Origin: Candidatus Sulfopaludibacter sp.
GTDB lineage: Bacteria > Acidobacteriota > Terriglobia > Bryobacterales > Bryobacteraceae
NCBI GenBank assembly: GCA_031292755.1
Contig: JARLGM010000001.1
Location: 85,422 to 149,421 of the forward strand
Direction of reading: 5' to 3'
DNA: 64,000 nucleotides
The notes beneath the pieces were generated by a model. The model saw only the letters and a program-made list of their open reading frames with translations, ran no database searches and was not told the origin of the DNA. Numbering within the stretch: the stretch's first letter is position 1; each line of letters begins with the position of its first letter. Shown here in pieces: positions 27,149-35,240 of the stretch. A program made the position numbers and the translations under genes.

Positions 27149-28000
27149 ATGCGGCTGGCCGTCTTCGCAATTCTGTTGGCGGCGCTGTTAGTGAGTGCCC
27201 AGGACCCGACATTTTACTGCCCGATGGATCCCGAGGTCCGGTCGAACGCTCCCGGCAAATGCCCGCGCTGCGGGATGAAGCTGGTGCCGGGCATTCCCAA
27301 TCCCATCGAATATCCGCTGGATTTGCGTGCGGTGCCTCGCGAGCTGCCGGCGGGGCGCGCAGTGACGCTCGAAATGCGCGTGCTGGATCCGAAGACCGGC
27401 CGTCCGGTCACGCAGTTCGAAGTGGTGCACGAGAAACTGTTCCACCTGTTCCTGGTGAGTCAGGATCTGGAGTATTTCTCGCACGAGCATCCCGTGCTGG
27501 GCGCGGACGGTTGGTTTCGGCTGAACACGACTCTGCCGAAGCCGGGGACCTATCGCCTGCTGGCCGATTTCGATCCCAGCGGCGGCACGCCGCAACTGGC
27601 GCCGAAGACCATTTCCACCGCGGGCTACGTGGCTTCACTGGAGCAGTCGATCCCCCACCCGCCCGCCGATCTCGCGCCCAAGCAGGGCCCCAATCTGCAC
27701 GTCTCGCTCCGCACAGAGCCGGCACAGCCGATCGCCGGCATGAAGACGCTGCTATTTGTGCACCTGAGTCCGGCGGACGGAATCGAGCAATATATCGGTG
27801 CCTGGTCGCATATGCTGGCGGTGAGCAATGACCTTGTGGACACCATCCACAGTCATCCGTTTATCGCCGATGGCGGCCCGGAAATGCAGGTCAATATTTT
27901 TTTCTCGCGCGCGACCACATACAAAATCTGGATGCAGTTTCAGCGCAGGGGTGTGGTGAACACGGTGGCTTTCACGCTGCCGGTACACGCGCTGCAATAG
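27149..28000 (+). CDS. Secreted protein with heavy-metal-binding domain
   Basis: After a signal peptide (1-18) the 283-residue protein has the heavy-metal-binding signature FYCPMDPEV (22-30) and PGKCPRCGMKLVPG (35-48), with Cys24, Cys38 and Cys41. The usual His of CPMHP is Asp27. The remainder is beta-rich with many His residues, including FSHEHPVLG and HSHPFIADGG, and resembles periplasmic copper-associated proteins of similar layout. Copper or zinc handling outside the cytoplasm is likely. It starts two bases after the upstream stop. Its last 61 bases overlap the 3' end of the convergent cytochrome gene. Confidence 0.8.
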   Translation: MRLAVFAILLAALLVSAQDPTFYCPMDPEVRSNAPGKCPRCGMKLVPGIPNPIEYPLDLRAVPRELPAGRAVTLEMRVLDPKTGRPVTQFEVVHEKLFHLFLVSQDLEYFSHEHPVLGADGWFRLNTTLPKPGTYRLLADFDPSGGTPQLAPKTISTAGYVASLEQSIPHPPADLAPKQGPNLHVSLRTEPAQPIAGMKTLLFVHLSPADGIEQYIGAWSHMLAVSNDLVDTIHSHPFIADGGPEMQVNIFFSRATTYKIWMQFQRRGVVNTVAFTLPVHALQ

Positions 28001-28605
28001 AGCAGCAACCGGGTGCCGCGCGGAAGGTGCAGCGGCTGGCGCAAGTCGTATGCGCGTTTCCATTTGGGATGGAATTCGCGGACCCAGATCAGGCGCTCGA
28101 CGCTCTGATCGGGCAGTAGCGCTGCCAGTTCGACGGGGCCTTCGGGTTGAATCGCCGTCAGTATCGCGGGCCGGTCGAGTGTCATCGACCCGCGCAACGT
28201 CATGCCGCCGCGGTGAGCGGGCGGTTTGGTATGCTCCGCGGGCGGAACATTGGGCAGATAGATGGGATTGCCTTCCGGCGCGCCTCCTTCCACCCAGCCC
28301 ACCAGGACGTCCATCTCGGGTTGCGCGAGGCTCTGATCGTCGCGGAAATCGCCCACGCCTTTGACGGCGTCCCAGGGCGGCATGCGGCGCGCCAGCACTT
28401 CGTCGCGGATGGCCTTGGCCCACGGGCGCGCATCTTCGTAGTTCAGCAGAGACATGGCAGCGCCGCCGGGACGGTGGCAGGCGGCGCAGCGATGGTAGAC
28501 GATGCGCGAGACCTCGCGGGTCCACGTCAGGTTGGTGCTGATCGCGTCGTGGGCGAAGGTGGCGGCGGAAAGCAGGAGCAGTCCGCCGGCCCGAACCAGT
28601 CGCAC
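27940..28605 (-). CDS. Mono-haem c-type cytochrome-like protein, 221 aa
   Basis: A signal peptide (about 1-18) is followed by a single CAACH haem-binding motif (Cys40-His44) and a MSLLNYEDARPWAKAIRDEVLARRMPPW segment that closely resembles the N-terminal part of the next gene upstream. The MPPW methionine may be the second haem ligand. The C-terminal half lacks the copper-binding histidine motifs of that neighbour, so this looks like a shortened paralogue. It starts two positions beyond the upstream stop, with one base between. Electron transfer in the periplasm is inferred. Confidence 0.8.
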   Translation of the reverse strand: MRLVRAGGLLLLSAATFAHDAISTNLTWTREVSRIVYHRCAACHRPGGAAMSLLNYEDARPWAKAIRDEVLARRMPPWDAVKGVGDFRDDQSLAQPEMDVLVGWVEGGAPEGNPIYLPNVPPAEHTKPPAHRGGMTLRGSMTLDRPAILTAIQPEGPVELAALLPDQSVERLIWVREFHPKWKRAYDLRQPLHLPRGTRLLLYCSACTGSVKATVFTTPLR

Positions 28606-28606
28606 G

Positions 28607-29902
28607 TCAGTTCCCGCTGTCGCTGGTTTTGCGCTGCGGCTTCTTTTCCGGCTGGATGAGCTTGGGGTCCATACCGGCGGGGAAAGAGATATCGAAGAAC
28701 CCGATCATCATCTCTTCCCAACTCTGGTCGCCCCACTTCACTTCCCTGGTTGGATCGGGATTGGCCGGGTTGTTGGGCGAGTTATCGAAGTGGGCGGTGC
28801 ACTCGATGCGGGTGCCCTTCGGAAGATCGATGCCGGAGCCCAGATCGTAAGAAAGCTGCCAGCCGAAATCGTAGCGCGGGACGCGCAGGATGGTTTGTGT
28901 TTCGCCGGTGGGAAACACCAGGCGGTATTCAAAATCCTTGCCGCGCAGGTGCATGTGGGGCAGCAGCGCCATGAGCTTCACTTCGTGACCCAGTTCGAAG
29001 CTGGAATGCACCTCGTAATTCGGGTCGCCGGGAGGAATTTTGAACTTCGTATTGGAGGCGCCCCAGGTCAGGATGCGCTCTTTGGGCGGCTCCTTGGCGA
29101 AGTTGAATCCGACCCTGGTCTGGTCCTGAGCGGCTTTGCCGTTGGCGGTGTAATGCAACTGGAACACCACATCGGAACCGGCTTTGACCAGCCTGGCTGT
29201 GCCCGGCTCCAGTTTGGTGGGAGGCACGCCGGGGGCGAAGCCGGCCAGTATGTCGCCGGAGAAAGCCTGCACGTCACCTTTGTCATTGCGCGGCACGAAA
29301 ACCTCGCCCGGTTGTTTGTCGCGCATCCACTTGGAACCCGGCTCGCGGATAAACGCGATCACGTGGTGAACCACGGCGCGATTGCCAGGGCGAACCTCGG
29401 CCGCCTGAATCCAGCGGTCCTCGGTGAGGTTGAGCGGGATGATCACGTACTGATAGTCGATGGTGCCGGACGCAGGCACGTCGAACGGCTTGGGCATTTC
29501 GATGACGCGATCCGGCTGGCCGATATTCCAGCCATCCACAAACGCAACCGGCTTCGGCAGGTCTTTCGGATTGCCTTCGGGAGCGCCGCCATCCACCCAT
29601 GCAATCAGCGTGTCGCGATCCTTGGGCGCCAGAGAGCGGTCATTGCTGAAGTGCCCCACCAGGGGATCCGCCGGCCATGGCGGCATCTTCTTCAGAAGCA
29701 CCGCTTCCTTCATGGCTTTAGCCCACGGGCGCGCCTGCCGATACGTCAGCAGGGACATGGGCGCGGCTTCGCCTGGGCGGTGGCAGCCCTGGCAGTTATG
29801 TTGTAGGATTGGCGCTACGTCTTTGGAAAAAGTGGGGACGGGCACGGCGGCAGCGGACCCCGCCAGGCACACCCCAACAACGGAAAAGCAGATCAGGCGC
29901 AT
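28607..29902 (-). CDS. Cytochrome c fused to copper monooxygenase-like domain
   Basis: The 431-residue exported protein has a signal peptide (about 1-19), a haem motif CQGCH (37-41) and then a region resembling the copper type II ascorbate-dependent monooxygenases. AVVHHVIAF supplies a His pair for one copper site and LLPHMHLRGKDF the HxH of the second. HFDNSPNNPANPDP and WGDQSWEEMMIG are typical of this fusion family in Acidobacteriota and Planctomycetes. Haem could deliver electrons to the copper centre for an oxidation reaction outside the inner membrane; the substrate is unknown. GAGGGG precedes the start. Confidence 0.8.
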   Translation of the reverse strand: MRLICFSVVGVCLAGSAAAVPVPTFSKDVAPILQHNCQGCHRPGEAAPMSLLTYRQARPWAKAMKEAVLLKKMPPWPADPLVGHFSNDRSLAPKDRDTLIAWVDGGAPEGNPKDLPKPVAFVDGWNIGQPDRVIEMPKPFDVPASGTIDYQYVIIPLNLTEDRWIQAAEVRPGNRAVVHHVIAFIREPGSKWMRDKQPGEVFVPRNDKGDVQAFSGDILAGFAPGVPPTKLEPGTARLVKAGSDVVFQLHYTANGKAAQDQTRVGFNFAKEPPKERILTWGASNTKFKIPPGDPNYEVHSSFELGHEVKLMALLPHMHLRGKDFEYRLVFPTGETQTILRVPRYDFGWQLSYDLGSGIDLPKGTRIECTAHFDNSPNNPANPDPTREVKWGDQSWEEMMIGFFDISFPAGMDPKLIQPEKKPQRKTSDSGN

Positions 29903-30015
29903 TTCCCCTCGCTGGTTTGATTATACGGGACTCCGGGCGTGGCGGATGTGACAGACTTTGTAACATATGCGCCCCCGGCGCCACCGGTGGGTATATCCTA
30001 CTGAAAGGAGTTGGA

Positions 30016-30315
30016 ATGAAGGCTAAAAAAGCACTCAAGAGATTGGCCAAAGCCGAGACGCTGCTGGCCAACGTACTGGACCAGTATCCCGCCGGCAAGA
30101 ACGGACTGCGCGATCTACTGGACTCGGCGAAGGCTTCCGTGGCTCAGGCGCGCGCCGCCATTGATGTGGAAGTTGCCGTGACTCCCGCGAAAAAGGCGCC
30201 GGCGCAAGCCAAGCAGGCCAAGCCCGGCCGGCTATCGGAAGCCGGGCGAAAGCGGATTTCGCTGGCTGCCAAAAAGCGCTGGGCAGCGGTCCGGCGGGTG
30301 AATAAGACTGCCTGA
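30016..30315 (+). CDS. Small basic, DNA-binding-like protein, 99 aa
   Basis: The protein has an N-terminal helical half (about 1-55) and a Lys/Ala-rich C-terminal half with LSEAGRKRISLAAKKRW. The terminal KRISLAAKKRW motif is frequent in small proteins of soil bacteria and resembles DNA-contacting tails. The ATG at 30016 has AAAGGAG six bases upstream and is decisive; the open frame further upstream is not used. The preceding 113 bases hold the divergent promoters, including a perfect CCACCGGTGG palindrome at 29981-29990. The tetrahaem cytochrome gene begins four bases after its stop. A nucleoid or regulatory role is possible but unproven. Confidence 0.75.
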   Translation: MKAKKALKRLAKAETLLANVLDQYPAGKNGLRDLLDSAKASVAQARAAIDVEVAVTPAKKAPAQAKQAKPGRLSEAGRKRISLAAKKRWAAVRRVNKTA

Positions 30316-30319
30316 CCCG

Positions 30320-31438
30320 ATGCGCCAGTTTCCGCGAGTGACTGCCGGCTGCTTTCTGCTGCTGAGCGCGTACGCCGCGTCTTTGCCGGTGATCCCGGGC
30401 GATTCGACACGTGGCGCCAAAATCTTCGAAAGCGAGCAGTGCATCAAGTGCCATGCGGTGAATGGGCGTGGCGGCAGAATCGGGCTCGACCTGGGGCGCA
30501 CGGTCAGTCGCTCCTACACTCCCGCACAACTCGCCAGCACCATGTGGAACCACGCGCCGGTGATGTTCGGAGCCATCAAGGCGGCGGGCATCGAGACGCC
30601 CAAGTTGAGTCCGGAGAATGCCGCCGATCTGTTCGCGTTCTTTTACTCGGCGCGCTTTTTCGACAAACCGGGACAAGCCGCCGAGGGCAAGTCGGAATTC
30701 GAAGAGAAGCGCTGCGGCGTGTGTCATGGCATCACCGAGTCACGCGCGGAAGGCGCTCCGCCGGTGGCCAAATGGGAGTCACTGGCGGACCCCGTTCTGC
30801 TGGTGCAGCAGATGTGGAATCACAGTTACCGCATGAAGCAGGCCTTTAAGCGGCGCAACCTGGAGTGGCAGTCACTTACCAGCGGGCAACTGGACGATAT
30901 CCTGGCGTACTTGCGGTCACTGCCGGAGACCGCCCACCTGGTGTCTCACTTTTCCAACACCAGCGGCCAGCAGGGCGAGCATGTGTTCGAATCCAAGGGC
31001 TGCATCCATTGCCACGTCGGCACACTGGCGTTGGAAAACCGGCTGAAGAATATGACTCTCACCGATATCGCGGTGGACATGTGGAATCACGCGCCGCGCA
31101 TGCTGGATCAGCCGCCCACCCTGACTCCCGAAGAGATGCGGCAACTGCTCAGTTTTCTGTGGATGCGCCAGTTCGTGTATCCCGGCGGAAGCATCGCTAC
31201 CGGTAAGAAGGTGTTTGAAGGCCGCCGCTGCGCGGAGTGTCACGCGGGCGGGGCGCACGGTGCTCCGCAACTGCCGGGGCAGGCGCACAAATATTCGGAA
31301 GTTACGATTATCTCGGCGTTGTGGCGTCATGGGCCGCAGATGCTCAGTCGCATGAAAGAGGCCGGTATCGGATGGCCCAGTTTCCGCAGCGCGCAGGAAG
31401 TGGCAGACCTGATCGCGTATTTGAATTCGGTACAGTAG
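30320..31438 (+). CDS. Tetrahaem c-type cytochrome with four repeated modules
   Basis: The 372-residue exported protein has four CxxCH motifs: Cys41-His45, Cys132-His136, Cys228-His232 and Cys304-His308. Each is followed 23-31 residues later by a conserved segment, MWNHAPVM (75-82), MWNHSYRM (165-172), MWNHAPRM (254-261) and LWRHGPQM (334-341), whose last Met is a good candidate axial ligand. It is therefore four linked small cytochrome domains. It should carry electrons in the periplasm. The partner is unknown; the copper monooxygenase-cytochrome gene lies just upstream on the other strand. Confidence 0.88.
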   Translation: MRQFPRVTAGCFLLLSAYAASLPVIPGDSTRGAKIFESEQCIKCHAVNGRGGRIGLDLGRTVSRSYTPAQLASTMWNHAPVMFGAIKAAGIETPKLSPENAADLFAFFYSARFFDKPGQAAEGKSEFEEKRCGVCHGITESRAEGAPPVAKWESLADPVLLVQQMWNHSYRMKQAFKRRNLEWQSLTSGQLDDILAYLRSLPETAHLVSHFSNTSGQQGEHVFESKGCIHCHVGTLALENRLKNMTLTDIAVDMWNHAPRMLDQPPTLTPEEMRQLLSFLWMRQFVYPGGSIATGKKVFEGRRCAECHAGGAHGAPQLPGQAHKYSEVTIISALWRHGPQMLSRMKEAGIGWPSFRSAQEVADLIAYLNSVQ

Positions 31439-31444
31439 GCACCT

Positions 31445-32473
31445 ATGACCAGACGGACCTTGATGGCGATGACGGCGGCGGCGCCTTTGGCCGCGGCGGC
31501 GGCTGACTCGCCAGTGAAGTTAGGGATCGACCTTTTCAGCCTGCGGTCGCAGAACTGGACGCCGGCGCAACTGCTGGATTACTGCGCCGCACAGAAGGCT
31601 CGCGTGGTTCATTTTTCCGAGATCCGCTTCATCGGCGGTCTGGATCCGGAGAACCTGCGCGCCGTGCGGCGGCACGCCGAACCGTTGGGCATCGAAATCG
31701 AGATCGGGATGCGGTCCATCTGCCCGACGTCCAAAATGTTCGATCCCAAGGCGGGCACGGCGGAGGAGCAACTCGGGCACATGATCGACGCGGCTCAGAT
31801 TGTGGGGTCGCGCATCGTGCGGGCGGTGCTGGGCAGTTCCGACGACCGCCGCCCCGGCCCGATCGAAAAACATATCGAGAGCACGGTGAAGGTGCTGCGC
31901 AATATGGGCTCGAAGGTGGTGGATGCCGGCATCAAGGTCGCCATCGAAAACCACGCGGGCGATATGCAGGCGCGGGAATTGAAGACGCTGATCGAAGGCG
32001 CAGGGCCGGATTTTGTGGGCGTGTGCCTGGACTCGGGCAATCCGCTATGGACCCTGGAAGATCCGCACCTCACGCTGGAGACGCTGCATCCTTATGTGCT
32101 GACCAGTCACGTGCGCGATAGCGCGGTGTGGAAGGTGCCGGAAGGCGCCGCCGTGGCCTGGGTGCGGATGGGCGAAGGCAATGTGCGGATTGACGAATAT
32201 ATCCGGAAGTACGCCGAACTTTGCCCCGGACGGGCGCTCTCGCTGGAATCGATTGTCACCAACGCGCGTGTCTACCCGTATCGCGATCCGCAGTTCTGGG
32301 ATGCCTATCGCAACGATCCGGCATGGGAGTTCGCGCGTTTTCTGGATATCGCCGAGCGCGGGAAGGCTCGGCCGGCGGAGGTTGCGCCCAAGGATCGCGA
32401 GGGTGTGCTGCGCAAGGAGCGCGAAGATCTGGAAGCCAGCCTGGCGTACACAAAAAGAGTCTTGGGCATATAG
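31445..32473 (+). CDS. Exported TIM-barrel sugar isomerase/epimerase-like protein
   Basis: The 342-residue protein begins with an RR-containing signal (MTRRTLMAMTAAAP), probably Tat-type, and continues as an AP-endonuclease-2/xylose-isomerase-like TIM barrel. Visible elements are KLGIDLFSLRSQNW, IEIGMRSICP, VAIENHAGDMQ (with a metal-binding Glu), and VCLDSGNPLW. Such proteins isomerise or epimerise sugars using a divalent metal. It sits six bases after the cytochrome gene and 41 bases before a Gfo/Idh oxidoreductase, a pairing common in inositol or sugar-acid catabolism. A REP-like hairpin follows its stop. Confidence 0.85.
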   Translation: MTRRTLMAMTAAAPLAAAAADSPVKLGIDLFSLRSQNWTPAQLLDYCAAQKARVVHFSEIRFIGGLDPENLRAVRRHAEPLGIEIEIGMRSICPTSKMFDPKAGTAEEQLGHMIDAAQIVGSRIVRAVLGSSDDRRPGPIEKHIESTVKVLRNMGSKVVDAGIKVAIENHAGDMQARELKTLIEGAGPDFVGVCLDSGNPLWTLEDPHLTLETLHPYVLTSHVRDSAVWKVPEGAAVAWVRMGEGNVRIDEYIRKYAELCPGRALSLESIVTNARVYPYRDPQFWDAYRNDPAWEFARFLDIAERGKARPAEVAPKDREGVLRKEREDLEASLAYTKRVLGI

Positions 32474-32475
32474 TA

Positions 32476-32497
32476 AGACAGGCTTCCCGGCCTGTCT
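32476..32497. repeat. REP-like hairpin between the epimerase and Gfo/Idh genes
   Basis: AGACAGGC (32476-32483) and GCCTGTCT (32490-32497) form a perfect eight-base stem around TTCCCG. The GACAGGCTTCCC core is shared with the hairpin at 10714-10737 read on the other strand. It lies three bases after a stop codon and 17 before the next start. Confidence 0.65.
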
Positions 32498-32514
32498 GTT
32501 CCCTGGGGGTAATC

Positions 32515-33852
32515 ATGAATCGTCGTCAGTTTATCTATACCGGCGCGGGCGGATTTACGGCCGCCACGCGCCTGCTCGCCGAACAAGCCGCGGATCAGAA
32601 AACCAAGCGGGTGGGGATGATCGGGTGCGGCTGGTACGGTAAGACCGACCTGTTCCGGCTCATTCAGGTGGCGCCCGTGGAAGTGGTTTCGCTGTGCGAT
32701 GTCGACTCCAAAATGCTGTCCGATGCCGCCGATATGACGGCCACGCGGCAGGCGTCGAAGCGCCGGCCACGCACCTACGGCGACTATCGAAGAATGCTGG
32801 CGGAGAAGGATCTGGATATCGTGCTGGTGGGCACGCCGGATCACTGGCACGCGCTAGCCATGATCGCCGCGGTGGAAGCAGGCGCCGATGTCTGGTGCCA
32901 GAAGCCCATCAGTGTGGACGTGCTGGAGGGGCAGGCCATGCTGGCGTCGGCGCGGAAACATCAGCGCGTGGTGCAGATCGGCACACAGCGGCGCAGCACT
33001 CCGCACTTGGTCGACGCGATGAACAAAGTGGTGAAGCCCGGCAAACTGGGCAAAGTGGGGCTGGTGGAAGTGTACTGCTACTATCACATGCGCGCCACTG
33101 CCAACCCGCCCGACAACACGCCGCCTCCCAACCTGGATTACGAAATGTGGACCGGCCCCGCACCCATGCGTCCGTACAATGTCCTGGTGCATCCGCGAGG
33201 CTGGCGCGCGTTCATGGAATACGGCAATGGCATCATGGGCGACATGTGCGTCCACATGTTCGATATGACGCGCTGGATGCTGGACCTGGGCTGGCCCACG
33301 CGAGTCAGTTCCAGCGGCGGAATCCTGGAAGCGAAGAGTAAAGCGAATATCGCCGATACCCAACTCGCCACCTGGGATTACGACGATTTGAAAATCGTGT
33401 GGCAGCATCGCACCTGGGGCGATCCGCCGGATCCGAAATACACCTGGGGCGCGACCTTCTATGGCGACAAGGGCACGCTCAAGCTGAGTGTCTTCAGTTA
33501 CGATTTCACGCCGGCCGGGAAAGACGAAGCGCCCATTCATCAGGATGTGACTTACGAGCTGGAGCAGTATCCGGAAGACCAGACGGAGAAGGATCTGGAG
33601 AAACACTGCGCGCCGGCCATCCGCCATCACATGCTGAATTTTCTGGATGCCATCGTATCGCGCGGCAAGCCGGTTGCGGATATCGAACAAGGGTACATCT
33701 CCACATCCAGTTGCATACTGGCGAACCTTTCGATGGGCCTGGGGCGCTCGCTGGCTTGGGACCCCAAGACGGGCCGCGTGACCGGCGACGAAGAGGCCAA
33801 CCGGCGCCTGGCGCGTCCTTACCGCAAGCCCTGGATCCATCCCGCGGTCTGA
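32515..33852 (+). CDS. Exported Gfo/Idh/MocA-family oxidoreductase
   Basis: The 445-residue protein opens with NRRQFIYTGAGGF, a Tat-like signal, followed by a Rossmann motif VGMIGCGWYGKTD and the QKPIS segment that matches the family EKP/QKP catalytic lysine region. HxxDMTRW (in CVHMFDMTRWML) and the C-terminal barrel are typical of the exported acidobacterial members. It probably oxidises a sugar or cyclitol with NAD(P). The partner may be the epimerase-like protein before it. ATG at 32515 is the only start with the signal peptide; its GGGGG ribosome binding site is close to the hairpin. Confidence 0.88.
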   Translation: MNRRQFIYTGAGGFTAATRLLAEQAADQKTKRVGMIGCGWYGKTDLFRLIQVAPVEVVSLCDVDSKMLSDAADMTATRQASKRRPRTYGDYRRMLAEKDLDIVLVGTPDHWHALAMIAAVEAGADVWCQKPISVDVLEGQAMLASARKHQRVVQIGTQRRSTPHLVDAMNKVVKPGKLGKVGLVEVYCYYHMRATANPPDNTPPPNLDYEMWTGPAPMRPYNVLVHPRGWRAFMEYGNGIMGDMCVHMFDMTRWMLDLGWPTRVSSSGGILEAKSKANIADTQLATWDYDDLKIVWQHRTWGDPPDPKYTWGATFYGDKGTLKLSVFSYDFTPAGKDEAPIHQDVTYELEQYPEDQTEKDLEKHCAPAIRHHMLNFLDAIVSRGKPVADIEQGYISTSSCILANLSMGLGRSLAWDPKTGRVTGDEEANRRLARPYRKPWIHPAV

Positions 33853-33858
33853 TACACT
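33850..33858 (+). promoter_or_regulatory. Extended -10 promoter of the second blaI gene
   Basis: TGATACACT has the TGN extension and a TACACT hexamer (33853-33858), nine bases before ATG 33868. It overlaps the end of the upstream oxidoreductase gene (stop at 33852). The message would begin within two or three bases of the start codon. Confidence 0.4.
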
Positions 33859-33867
33859 TTGAAGGTT

Positions 33868-34263
33868 ATGGAGGTTCTGGGCCCGCTCGAAATTACGGTG
33901 ATGGAGATTCTCTGGCTGCACGGCGACGGCAATGTGCACGATGTGGCGCAGCACCTGCACCGCCCGCTCGCCTACACCACCGTAATGACCACGTTGGACC
34001 GGCTCTACAAGAAGGGACTGCTGGAGCGGTGCAAAGCCGAGCGCGCGTTTGTCTATCGCCCGCGCCTGTCGCGCGCGGAGTGGGAGCAGAAGCGCACGGG
34101 AGATTTCGTGGCGGGCTTTCTGGCCGCGCCGCAAACCTCCGGACAGATGTTGATCTCGTGCCTGGTGGACGCGGTGGGCAGGCATGACGAAGCCCTGCTG
34201 GATGAACTGGAGCGCAAGATCCGGGTGCGCCGCAAGGAACTGGCCCGGAGGAGGAAGCCATGA
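33868..34263 (+). CDS. BlaI/MecI-family repressor, paired with a BlaR1-like protease
   Basis: The 131-residue winged-helix protein has PLEITVMEILWLHGDGNVHDV, the recognition segment AYTTVMTTLDRLYKKGLLER, and a C-terminal dimerisation region. It overlaps the next gene by four bases (ATGA), forming the classic BlaI-BlaR1 arrangement. In the known system the membrane protease senses a ligand and cleaves the repressor. ATG 33868 is chosen over the in-frame TTG at 33859 because TTG would lie next to the -10 box. No beta-lactamase gene is nearby, so the signal is probably different. Confidence 0.9.
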   Translation: MEVLGPLEITVMEILWLHGDGNVHDVAQHLHRPLAYTTVMTTLDRLYKKGLLERCKAERAFVYRPRLSRAEWEQKRTGDFVAGFLAAPQTSGQMLISCLVDAVGRHDEALLDELERKIRVRRKELARRRKP

Positions 34264-35237
34264 CCCTTCCTTATGTTTTGCGTCTGCTGTGTCTCTGCGG
34301 CGCGTCTTTCTTCCTGCTGCACCTGGCGCTGGGTTTGGCGGTCACCCTGTTGACTCCGGCGGCCGCCCGGTTGGCCGGGCGCATGAGGCCGCGGCGAGCG
34401 GCGCGGTTTCTGCTGGCTTTGCGCTTGTTCCCCGCGGCGTTTTCGGTGCTGGTGGTTGCCGGGCTATGCACGCCCAGCTATCTGCTGCTGGAACCGGCTT
34501 CCACACGGGAAGAGGTGAGCCTGTGGTGCGTCCTGTCAGCGCTCCTGTGTGTGACGCTGCCGGCGTTTTCGGTTGTCCGCTGCGTACGCGCGGCGCGCCG
34601 GTCGCTTGGCTACATCCGCTGTTGCCAACTGGCGGGACGGCAGGAACACCTGGCGGGCGAAAGCGCGCCGGTGTGGGTGGTGGAGGGTTCCGCGCCATTT
34701 ATGGTGCTGGCCGGCATCGTGCGTCCCCGGCTGATTGTTTCGCGGCCCGTGGTCAATGCGCTCCCGGTGCGTCAACTGGCGGCGGCTATGCGTCACGAAC
34801 ACGCGCACCGCATATCGCGCGATAATTTCAAGCGGCTGCTGTTGCTGCTGGCTCCGGATCTGTTCCCGCTGTGGCGGGGGTTCGCGCAGTTGGAGCGGGT
34901 TTGGGCGCGGTTTGCAGAATGGGCGGCGGACGATTACGCGGTGGCGGGCGATTCGCAGCGGTCGGTTTCGCTGGCGTCCGCGCTGGTCAGCGTGGCGCGC
35001 CTGGGCGCCTGCCCGCAAGCGGCTCCGCTGATCACCTCCTTGTTGGCAGACGATCGGGATTTGGCCGAACGGGTCGATCGCCTGCTGCGCGACGTGCCGC
35101 AGGAATCCGGCGGTGAGCGCAGGTCCGTAGCCGTACGGATCGCGGGAATCATGGTGAGCGGGCTGCTGCTCGCACTGATGGTGCAGCCCGCGACGCTTTC
35201 CTCCGTGCACGGCCTGTTGGAGCATCTCACTCACTGA
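34260..35237 (+). CDS. BlaR1/MecR1-like membrane metalloprotease (M56), no sensor domain
   Basis: The 325-residue protein has hydrophobic segments near 5-30, 48-70, 88-106 and 290-310 and the zinc motif HEHAH at 179-183, with the distal Glu in FAEWAADDYA (Glu220). These are hallmarks of M56 peptidases. Unlike BlaR1 it lacks the large C-terminal penicillin-binding sensor domain: only about 15 residues follow the last membrane helix. The signal may be sensed by the membrane part itself or by a partner. It is coupled to the BlaI gene by ATGA overlap and converges with a lipoprotein gene with three bases between. Confidence 0.85.
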   Translation: MTLPYVLRLLCLCGASFFLLHLALGLAVTLLTPAAARLAGRMRPRRAARFLLALRLFPAAFSVLVVAGLCTPSYLLLEPASTREEVSLWCVLSALLCVTLPAFSVVRCVRAARRSLGYIRCCQLAGRQEHLAGESAPVWVVEGSAPFMVLAGIVRPRLIVSRPVVNALPVRQLAAAMRHEHAHRISRDNFKRLLLLLAPDLFPLWRGFAQLERVWARFAEWAADDYAVAGDSQRSVSLASALVSVARLGACPQAAPLITSLLADDRDLAERVDRLLRDVPQESGGERRSVAVRIAGIMVSGLLLALMVQPATLSSVHGLLEHLTH

Positions 35238-35240
35238 TCG

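Noticed and set aside
32854..34185. A 443-codon minus-strand frame
   Set aside because: It is antisense to both the second Gfo/Idh gene and the BlaI gene and has only shadow-type Arg/His-rich composition.
33868..35237. Beta-lactam resistance locus
   Set aside because: No beta-lactamase or penicillin-binding protein gene is near, and the protease lacks the penicillin-binding sensor.
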